A DNA stretch of 17,264 bases from an uncultured Alphaproteobacteria bacterium (GTDB taxonomy: Bacteria > Pseudomonadota > Alphaproteobacteria > CAAHEQ01 > UBA3637). The translations under genes and the position numbers were made by a program. The notes beneath the pieces are model-generated. The model had not been told where the DNA came from. It saw only the letters and a list, made by a program, of their open reading frames with translations, and made no database searches. Location: positions 1 through 17,264 of the forward strand of contig CALXTZ010000018.1 in the NCBI GenBank assembly GCA_944391545.1, read 5' to 3'. Position 1 is the stretch's first letter. Every line of letters begins with the position of its first letter. Below are positions 7,790-13,125 of the stretch, piece after piece.

Positions 7790-7833
7790 TTGCGAAAAAG
7801 AAAACCTTTCCTTATATAAATAAAAAAGGGGGA
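7790..7833 (+). promoter_or_regulatory. Probable promoter and ribosome site of the NlpE-like gene
   Basis: TTGCGA (7790-7795), 17 bases, then TATATA (7813-7818) fits a sigma-70 promoter. A purine-rich AAAGGGGGAAAAA follows directly before the ATG at 7838, so the leader would be very short. A small GAGGC/GCCTC hairpin (7773-7789) lies just upstream of, and ends against, the -35. Confidence 0.4.
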
Positions 7834-7837
7834 AAAA

Positions 7838-8263
7838 ATGACCTATTCCATACGCATTTTCGGGGGGATTTTGATTGCTGTTTTGGCGGCTTTGGTTTTG
7901 TGTTGTTACATGAAGCGCACTTATGAAACGCAAGAAGTAGCCGGCCGCTATCAGGGCGTTTTTCCGTGCGGAGATTGCCCCGGCATTGAAACGACTTTAA
8001 CCTTGTATAGTAATCAAACATACACATTGGTCAGTGATTATCAGGATCGCGACGGCACTTTTACGACCAAAGGCGTTTGGGTTATTCGATGGTTGGCTCC
8101 CGTTGTGGAATTGTCTAACTCCGAAGAACGATTTTACATCATTGACAAAGATACGTTAGAACTTTTGGGGCGAGACGGCGAACGCATTCAATCTCGATTT
8201 AATTACAAAATCCAACGAACGGATGAAGAACCGGTGCGCGCTTCGGACGCATCGTCTATTTAA
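7838..8263 (+). CDS. NlpE-like (copper-resistance NlpE N-domain) membrane-anchored protein
   Basis: A 141-residue envelope protein. One hydrophobic segment (about 7-24) is followed by an NlpE-type domain (about 36-115): GRYQGVFPCGDCPGIETTL with the CxxC pair C44/C47, then TYTLVSDYQDRDG and KGVWVI, the usual beta-barrel wording. In E. coli NlpE is an outer-membrane lipoprotein linked to copper tolerance and envelope-stress sensing. Here the segment ends in VLCC, which is not a good lipobox because small residues are missing before the Cys, so an inner-membrane anchor is as likely as lipidation. The 3' end overlaps the convergent metallopeptidase-like gene by 8 bases. Family fairly sure; role in copper or stress not shown. 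Confidence 0.75.
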   Translation: MTYSIRIFGGILIAVLAALVLCCYMKRTYETQEVAGRYQGVFPCGDCPGIETTLTLYSNQTYTLVSDYQDRDGTFTTKGVWVIRWLAPVVELSNSEERFYIIDKDTLELLGRDGERIQSRFNYKIQRTDEEPVRASDASSI

Positions 8264-9701
8264 CCCGCTTCATGGACGACAAAGGCAAATGCGGTTGCGG
8301 CCGGCGGGCATCCGCTAATCGTTTTTTTAACGAAGCACGAACATCCGTGTCTTTGAAATCTTTTTCAGGCAAAGCCTGCATCGGATAAAGATTGGCAGAA
8401 ACTTCGGTGCCGCTCGGATCGTAGTAGCGCACGGATATTTGCGGCTTTTCGTTCACTTTATATAAAGTCGTTTTTTCTTGTGTGACGCCGTTTGTCAAAG
8501 AAGTATAAGCCGTTTCCAGAACCAATCGGCCGGTTTCATCAAATTCTTTGAGTCCTGTTTTTATATGATTCTGATACAACACAACCGTTTTAACGGAATT
8601 AACCGCATTGTCAAAAAACGTTTTATGCGAAGCGGAATCTGATTTTAATCGCCCGCTCGGGTAAAAAGTGCGTGTTGAAATCCATTTTCCTTTTTTATAT
8701 AAAGTTTCCGTCGCCCCAGAGGCTGTTTTCAACAGGTTTGTCAGCTTGTTTTGAGACGCCGTAATCGTGATTTGTTGATCGTTCCAAGCCAAATATCCGG
8801 CTTTGATGACAACATCGGAACGGGTTGTTTTTAAGTTCATCCGCGTCGGGTCGGTTAACTCTTGCGGCGAAACGGAAATGTTCATTTGTTCGATTAAATA
8901 AGAAACGGCTTTCATAAAGCGCGTATCATCATCCGGATGCGTGTAATCAAAAAAAGCGTGTTCAAATGATTTTTCATTATACTGCGTATTCCAATGGTAC
9001 ACATACCGATTCATTTTGTCCGACAAAGGAACCGGCGGTTCTTTGAACCAAAACGCCTGCGCCGTTTGTGTCAGCGCGATTTGAAGCGCTTCGTCGGCAG
9101 GATGATGTTTTCGAGCCGTTTGAAAGTGTTTGCGAAAGAAAGCGTCGTCGGCTCGGTCAGGTGTTGCATTGATTTCGCCTGAAACCCGAATGTCTTGAAG
9201 CCGCGCGGAAAGCTCGATTAACTTGCTGATGATGAAAAGATGATCCGGAGAACCCGTTCGCGCATTCAAAGAAACGTATCCCCGCAACGCCGGCGCCTGT
9301 AAATCAACGGCGTGCAGAAATTCATGTAAAACAGCCGTTTTCATAGCCGATGCTTTGGAAGCGTCAAACGCATAAGCCGCGTGAACGCGAATGGTATGCG
9401 TTAACGGATGATATTGAGCTAAATCGGTTTGTTTTAACACAGCCAATTGAATGCCGGGCTTGGTAAAGGAAGGCATGTTTTGTACGCGCTTTAATAATTT
9501 TTGTCCGGTCGGCGTTTCAAACGCTTCTGAAATTAAACGAGCCAGCTGGCGTTGTTCCGCCGCCGATCCCGTTAAAACAAAAGCATGCTGCAACGGACAT
9601 GCTTTGATACGATCGGCTTGAAGGATATACCCCGCCCCGATAGCCAAACAAATGCTTGCGGCCCCTGTCAATAAAAGATTTCGTCGTGTTTGTTTTGTCA
9701 T
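8256..9701 (-). CDS. Membrane-anchored HExxH protein with MORN-like C-terminal repeats
   Basis: A 481-residue protein I cannot assign to a named family. Residues 8-28 form a signal anchor. HEFLH at 126-130, in TAVLHEFLHAVDL, fits the HExxH zinc-metallopeptidase motif; an SARLQDIRVSGEIN stretch after it may hold a third ligand. The C-terminal part carries three short repeats of the MORN/YwqK-like type: TRTFYPSGRLKSDS (about 343), LKEFDETGRLVLETAY (about 383) and VRYYDPSGTEVSANLY (about 424). These pieces suggest an exported protease-like domain joined to a repeat module for surface or membrane contact. Single-gene unit facing the NlpE-like gene. Catalysis and substrate are unproven. Confidence 0.6.
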   Translation of the reverse strand: MTKQTRRNLLLTGAASICLAIGAGYILQADRIKACPLQHAFVLTGSAAEQRQLARLISEAFETPTGQKLLKRVQNMPSFTKPGIQLAVLKQTDLAQYHPLTHTIRVHAAYAFDASKASAMKTAVLHEFLHAVDLQAPALRGYVSLNARTGSPDHLFIISKLIELSARLQDIRVSGEINATPDRADDAFFRKHFQTARKHHPADEALQIALTQTAQAFWFKEPPVPLSDKMNRYVYHWNTQYNEKSFEHAFFDYTHPDDDTRFMKAVSYLIEQMNISVSPQELTDPTRMNLKTTRSDVVIKAGYLAWNDQQITITASQNKLTNLLKTASGATETLYKKGKWISTRTFYPSGRLKSDSASHKTFFDNAVNSVKTVVLYQNHIKTGLKEFDETGRLVLETAYTSLTNGVTQEKTTLYKVNEKPQISVRYYDPSGTEVSANLYPMQALPEKDFKDTDVRASLKKRLADARRPQPHLPLSSMKRVK

Positions 9702-9786
9702 GATCTTTTAAAAATAAGCTTATCCTATTTTAAGGCAAAATACAAATGTAAACTTTAAATAGCATTTTCGGACAACCTGTAAGGAT

Positions 9787-9801
9787 GGGCGAAGGGATTT
9801 G
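9787..9801. repeat. Duplicate of the tRNA-Gly 3' end, attachment-site-like
   Basis: GGGCGAAGGGATTTG is an exact copy, in the same orientation, of 9968-9982, which is part of the T-arm and acceptor stem of the tRNA-Gly gene. The copies are 181 bases apart. Integrases of many mobile elements leave such tRNA 3'-end duplications. No integrase gene is visible, so this may be an old scar or a failed tRNA copy. Confidence 0.45.
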
Positions 9802-9840
9802 TCAATCGGCTGGCGCACGATTGCTTCCTCATGTTATTCG

Positions 9841-9910
9841 GAACCGTCCTTGCGGACGTCCTTCGCGCGGACACGAAGCGTCCTTGCTCACGAACCCTCT
9901 TCTCGGGTTC
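9841..9910. repeat. Cluster of small hairpins downstream of tRNA-Gly
   Basis: CGTCC/GGACG (9845-9858) has a GCAA tetraloop when read on the - strand. GTCC (9858-9861) and GTCC (9880-9883) compete for GGAC (9869-9872), and GAACCC/GGGTTC (9892-9910) has a 7-base loop. TCCTTG/TCCTTC units recur three times. The rest of 9702-9928 shows nothing further beyond an AT-rich leader in front of the metallopeptidase-like gene. Function unknown; it may be transcribed as read-through from the tRNA. Confidence 0.4.
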
Positions 9911-9928
9911 AAACCGGCCCATATCCAA

Positions 9929-9954
9929 TAAAAAAACCGCCCTGAAGGACGGTA
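9929..9954 (-). terminator. Intrinsic terminator of tRNA-Gly
   Basis: Read on the - strand, ACCGTCC-TTCA-GGGCGGT (9953-9936) forms a 7-base stem with a tetraloop and one wobble pair, followed by a run of seven T (9936-9930). It starts 8 bases past the encoded CCA of the tRNA. Confidence 0.85.
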
Positions 9955-9961
9955 TTTTTAT

Positions 9962-10036
9962 TGGAGCGGGCGAAGGGATTTGAACCCTCGACATCGACCT
10001 TGGCAAGGTCGCGCTCTACCCCTGAGCTACACCCGC
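9962..10036 (-). tRNA. tRNA-Gly (anticodon GCC)
   Basis: The - strand reads GCGGGTGTAGCTCAGGGGTA at the 5' end, then an anticodon stem with loop CTTGCCAAG giving anticodon GCC, and a T-arm with GGTTCAAATCC (GAGGGTTCAAATCCCTTC). The acceptor stem GCGGGTG pairs with CGCCCGC with one G-U. Discriminator is U at 9965 and CCA is encoded at 9964-9962. The fold is complete. Confidence 0.97.
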
Positions 10037-10053
10037 AACGGTGAATGAGCCTC

Positions 10054-10082
10054 TTTATGCCACATTCTTTTTCAAAAATCAA
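10054..10082 (-). promoter_or_regulatory. Promoter of tRNA-Gly
   Basis: On the - strand TTGATT (10082-10077), 17 bases, then CATAAA (10059-10054) fits a sigma-70 promoter that would start transcription about 10 bases before the tRNA. Confidence 0.45.
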
Positions 10083-10101
10083 GAATTATTTTTCAAAAAT
10101 C
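10068..10101. repeat. 13-base direct repeat upstream of tRNA-Gly
   Basis: TTTTTCAAAAATC occurs at 10068-10080 and 10089-10101, 21 bases apart, i.e. two helical turns. The unit is itself nearly palindromic. The first copy overlaps the tRNA promoter -35. The phasing would suit a DNA-binding protein, though AT-rich chance repeats are possible. Confidence 0.4.
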
Positions 10102-10154
10102 TAAAAAAGATCGTAACCCTTATCTTTTTTCAGCCGAAAATTTTTTATCCGCCC

Positions 10155-10214
10155 TTGTTTTTAAAAGAAATTTTATGTCATATTTTGCTTGATAGTGGGG
10201 GGGGGGGGTAGACT
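10155..10214 (+). promoter_or_regulatory. Pilin promoter region with a 12-G homopolymer
   Basis: A run of 12 G fills 10197-10208. It falls inside the 18-base spacer of a possible promoter TTGCTT (10185-10190) / TAGACT (10209-10214). A second candidate, TTGTTT (10155-10160) / CATATT (10179-10184), would place the run near the transcript start. Both matches are weak. The rest of 10037-10315 is AT-rich with no gene. Confidence 0.35.
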
Positions 10215-10315
10215 TGGAAAGCAAGAGGTCAAAAGCCTCAAAATTCCAAACAAACGGATAAGCCAACGAAAGTTTTATCGGGTAAAGTAAAATAAAAAAC
10301 CAGAGGAGATAGAAA

Positions 10316-10893
10316 TTGGAATATAATCAAACGAAATAAAATGGCCGAAGCATGATTGAAATGTTAGGCGTTTTGGCGATTATCGGTGTTTTATCGATCG
10401 GCGGCTTGGCCGGGTACCGCATGGCGATGAACAAGCATCGTGCCAATACGATTTTATCAGATACCAGTTTACGTGCGTTGGTTATTTCAGATCGGTTTGA
10501 ACAATTCACGCCGAACGAGGCATTACTTTGGACGAGTTTATTGCGCCCGGCAGTTACAGTGTTTCTCAAAAGGTTGTATCTGCGGATACGTTTGAAATCA
10601 CTTTGTCCGGAGATGTCGTCAGTTCGAGCGTTTGCGAAAATATTTTAAAATTAGATCCGACGACGCCGTTAGAAATTAAAGTCAACGGGACGTCTTATAC
10701 GGGCGGCAATACGGAAATCTGTGATGCCGATTCGCCTGTTGTGACGTTTGTTTACGCATGGGATTTGGGGTCTTCGGCAGCCGGCAGTTCGGGAACGGAT
10801 CCTGATCCGGGGCTGAAAGCGTGTTCGGACGGAGAATCGTGTACGTCCGGCGTATGCGATTGTCAAGGTTATTGCATCGACGTGGTTTCTTAA
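10316..10893 (+). pseudogene. Type IV-type prepilin, broken by a stop and a frameshift
   Basis: AGGAG (10304-10308) lies 7 bases before TTG 10316, which starts MEYNQTK, then TAA (10337-10339), then NGRSMIEMLGV in the same frame. G|RSMIE is a prepilin-peptidase site with Glu at +5, followed by the hydrophobic pilin helix. The frame is lost at TTT 10527-10529: restoring one T gives NEALLLDEFIAPGSYSV and continues to TAA at 10893. So two lesions split one pilin of about 190 residues. The downstream half keeps VCENIL and a Cys-rich tail (CSDGESCTSGVCDCQGYC). Restarting at ATG 10352 would lose the leader. The gene is either decaying or carries read errors; recoding is unlikely to fix both. Confidence 0.75.
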
Positions 10894-10909
10894 AAGAAGG
10901 AGATTAAAA

Positions 10910-11128
10910 ATGGCTCAATATGTAAAACGGTATTTTTTCTTCCTGATTTTGGGATTATTTACGTTTTGGCGCGGATCGGATGCAAAAGCGGAACGGATTT
11001 GTGTGAATACGTCGGTAGAAAATGCATGTCAAAATGCCGGATATCGGTATTGCGACGCGGACGGAAAATGTTATACGCCGGGTGCGTATGACCAATCGGC
11101 TTGTTATAATCCGTACACAGGCAGCTAA
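10910..11128 (+). CDS. Small secreted Cys-rich protein, function unknown
   Basis: A 72-residue protein with a strong ribosome site (AAGGAG, 10896-10902 region) 16 bases after the prepilin stop. A hydrophobic signal covers residues 8-20 and cleavage is likely after DAKA at 27. The mature part has five Cys (31, 40, 48, 54, 65), an odd number, with spacing like that of the prepilin's Cys-rich tail (YCDADGKCY compared with CDCQGYC). Secretion and disulfides are inferred. It could be a surface partner of the pilin or a truncated larger Cys-rich protein. No known family recognised. Confidence 0.6.
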   Translation: MAQYVKRYFFFLILGLFTFWRGSDAKAERICVNTSVENACQNAGYRYCDADGKCYTPGAYDQSACYNPYTGS

Positions 11129-11134
11129 ACCGAA

Positions 11135-12427
11135 ATGGCAAAACCTCTGGTTTCTGTGATTGTGCCGGTTTATAACGCACAAAAAACAGTGCCGGCAGCG
11201 TTGGATTCGGTGCTGTGTCAAACACAAACGGCGTTTGAAATCATTTGCGTGGACGATGGGTCAACGGATAAAACGCCGGCTGTATTGGCGGAGTATGCCC
11301 AAAAAGACAAACGAATCCGCGTGATAACGCAATCGCATCAAGGCGCCGGAGCGGCTCGTAACAAAGGATTGTCCAAAGCGCGCGGCACGTATGTCTTTTT
11401 CATGGATGCGGATGATGTGGTTGTTCCGTCTTTTTTGGCGCAGGTTGTTGATTTTGCCCGAAAAAGAAAAGCGCAAATAACCCTCTTTGACGGGGGTGTT
11501 TTGACGGACGGGCATCAATTGATGAAACGCTCTTCTTCTGAATTTTTGGCGCGGTTGGATCCTGTTTTTTCTTTAAAGTCTCTGACACCGGCGGACAGAG
11601 ATGATTTTTATTTGGAAACACCGTTGGTTCCATGGAATAAAGTATTTGAACGGCGGTTTTTGACTCAAAATCATATTGAATTCGAGACAACGCAGACGTC
11701 GGAAGATATTTATTTCAATTTGGTTGCTTTGGGATTGGCAGATGCCGTTGCTTATTTGCCCGAAACATATTATTATTACCGGGCGGATCAGAAAAAATCC
11801 TTGTCTCGGCGCAGAGTCGTCGATTTGCCGGCCGCGTGTATTGCCATAGAGGGCGCCGAAAAACGACTGCTTTCCGTTTTTTCGGATTTATCGGTGTGTG
11901 AGATAACGGAACGGAAAAATCTGCCGCATGTGTTAAAAGCTTTTGTGCGTTTTTTAAAAGAAACAGGTGCGGATGATGTCTGTTTGGTGTTGACGGGACC
12001 AAAGCGAACCGAGCATGAAAAAGTATTTCAAACCATTGCTTCGTTTCCGAAATATGCGCATAAAATTATTCAAACGGGCTTTGTCGACGATGCGGACATG
12101 CCGGCTTTGTACAGCGGGGCGATGGGCTTTGTTTATTTAAGTTTAAGTGAGGGATTCGGGTTGCCGATATTGGAAGCCATGCAATGTGGGACACCGGTCA
12201 TCAGTGCCGATAATACGTCTTTGCCGGAGGTGGGTGGTTCAGCGGTTTTGTACGTGTCAGGCCGGGATGTGCGGCAAACGGCCGCGGCTTTTTTTGAGAT
12301 ATACAGTCGTCCGGCACTTCGGGCTGACCTGGCTCGGCTGGGGCGGCAACAGGCTGCTCATTTTTCTTGTGCGCGGACAAGTGGGGCTGTCATGGGAAAA
12401 TTTTTATCTTTGGCCGCCGATAAATAA
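11135..12427 (+). CDS. Chimeric glycosyltransferase: GT2 N-half joined to GT4 C-half
   Basis: The 430-residue frame joins two unrelated folds. Residues 1 to about 245 are a GT-A family 2 transferase: SVIVPVYNAQKTV, VDDGSTD, and FFMDADD with the DxD metal site at 91-93. From about 250 the sequence becomes the C-terminal, nucleotide-binding half of a GT-B family 4 enzyme: ERKNLPHVLKAF (259), LVLTGP, TGFVDDADMPALY, SEGFGLPILEAMQCGTPVI with Glu 339/347. The GT4 acceptor-binding N-domain is missing, and the GT2 C-terminus looks cut. Two neighbouring genes probably fused through an in-frame deletion near 11865-11895. The GT2 half may still work. No clear ribosome site precedes ATG 11135. Confidence 0.78.
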   Translation: MAKPLVSVIVPVYNAQKTVPAALDSVLCQTQTAFEIICVDDGSTDKTPAVLAEYAQKDKRIRVITQSHQGAGAARNKGLSKARGTYVFFMDADDVVVPSFLAQVVDFARKRKAQITLFDGGVLTDGHQLMKRSSSEFLARLDPVFSLKSLTPADRDDFYLETPLVPWNKVFERRFLTQNHIEFETTQTSEDIYFNLVALGLADAVAYLPETYYYYRADQKKSLSRRRVVDLPAACIAIEGAEKRLLSVFSDLSVCEITERKNLPHVLKAFVRFLKETGADDVCLVLTGPKRTEHEKVFQTIASFPKYAHKIIQTGFVDDADMPALYSGAMGFVYLSLSEGFGLPILEAMQCGTPVISADNTSLPEVGGSAVLYVSGRDVRQTAAAFFEIYSRPALRADLARLGRQQAAHFSCARTSGAVMGKFLSLAADK

Positions 12428-12440
12428 AACCTGTTTTTTC

Positions 12441-12470
12441 TGGACAAATGCGCCGGTTTGCCCTTATGAT
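12441..12470 (+). promoter_or_regulatory. Promoter of the LON-domain/ftsK/lolA operon
   Basis: TGGACA (12441-12446), 18 bases, TATGAT (12465-12470) is one mismatch from consensus in each box. It is followed by AGGACAGGAAA and ATG 12490. This is the best promoter match in the window. Confidence 0.6.
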
Positions 12471-12489
12471 AACAAAAAAGGACAGGAAA

Positions 12490-13125
12490 ATGAACGCCGT
12501 AAAGCTTTTTGACTTAAATATGGGGCAATTGCCCACACAAATGCCGATGCTGTGTATGCCGGGGTTGTTTTTGATGCCGACGGCCAAGCTGTCGTTAAAA
12601 TTGATTGATGCCAAACAAATTACGATGATTTTTAAGGCGTTGACAAAAGGACGAATGGTCGGCGTCATTCAATCGGCCGATCGAACGCGTGCGCCTTATA
12701 CCAAAGGGTGTGCCGGCCGAATTTCCGGGTTTATCGAAAACGAAGACGATTCGCTGACGCTTTATTTAACGGGCGTGTCGCGCTTTGACGTTTTGGAAAG
12801 AAACACGCAGGAAGATGTGGATTGGCTGACCGTCAGTTATGATTTGTTTCAGGATGATTTTAAAAACGATGTGACCCTGGACATGACGGAATTGTTGTTT
12901 GCGCTGGATGTGTATGCGTCGGTTCAAAAGCTGGACATTAAATCGACACTGTTTGCGCAGATGAATGCTCAAAAAATCATTGCGGCATTGGTTTCTATTT
13001 TGCCTTTTTCTAGTCTGGAAAAACAAGCGTTGCTTGAAAAAACAAAATGGGGCGAATGTCGGGACGCGTTGTTAACGCTGTTAAAAATGGAAACGATACA
13101 AGATAAAGAAAAAGGGCAATGTTAA
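12490..13125 (+). CDS. LON substrate-binding-domain protein
   Basis: A 211-residue stand-alone protein resembling the N-terminal substrate-binding domain of Lon protease (PF02190 type), without ATPase or protease domains. Typical wording: MPMLCMPGLFLMPTAKLSL at the start (usually lPLFPLp.vlLPg..lpL), VGVIQ, GCAGRISGF, LTGVSRFDV, then a helical C-terminal half with LPFSSLEKQALLE and LLTLLKME. Homologues are common in alphaproteobacteria but their role is not established. I chose ATG 12490, with a good ribosome site, over in-frame ATGs at 12448 and 12469. The TAA overlaps the ftsK start. Confidence 0.82.
   Translation: MNAVKLFDLNMGQLPTQMPMLCMPGLFLMPTAKLSLKLIDAKQITMIFKALTKGRMVGVIQSADRTRAPYTKGCAGRISGFIENEDDSLTLYLTGVSRFDVLERNTQEDVDWLTVSYDLFQDDFKNDVTLDMTELLFALDVYASVQKLDIKSTLFAQMNAQKIIAALVSILPFSSLEKQALLEKTKWGECRDALLTLLKMETIQDKEKGQC

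Larger units (their letters stand above)
7263..7837. other. 575-base intergenic stretch of skewed composition with strong hairpins
   Basis: No convincing gene lies here. Several frames stay open, including 7298-7819 on +, but the products are rich in Arg, Lys, Pro and Phe, lack any recognisable motif, and use CCC where the neighbours prefer CCG. On the + strand about 7320-7480 is pyrimidine-rich and about 7505-7560 purine-rich. The two parts pair in places: CGCCCC-G-TTTTC 7444-7455 with GAAAAGGGGCG 7509-7519. AAACGCTTGCCCG occurs twice, at 7466-7478 and 7598-7610. An 8-base AT-rich inverted repeat (7257-7264/7284-7291) spans the holA stop. The stretch could be a structured RNA, a decayed gene or foreign DNA. 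Confidence 0.6.

Noticed and set aside
7298..7819. Open frame of 173 codons on the + strand in the large gap
   Set aside because: TTG start without a ribosome site, no motif, Arg/Lys/Pro/Phe-rich product and codon choice unlike neighbours. Other frames across it are similarly open because the block has few TA-containing stops.
9755..10006. Open frame on the - strand reading SRVQIPSPAP
   Set aside because: This is read-through of the tRNA-Gly gene; such peptides are common false calls over tRNA T-arms.
10341..10355. Short start ATGGCCGAAGCATGA as the pilin leader
   Set aside because: It stops after four codons. The TTG 10316 frame with its ribosome site runs straight into NGRSMIEM and explains the locus better.
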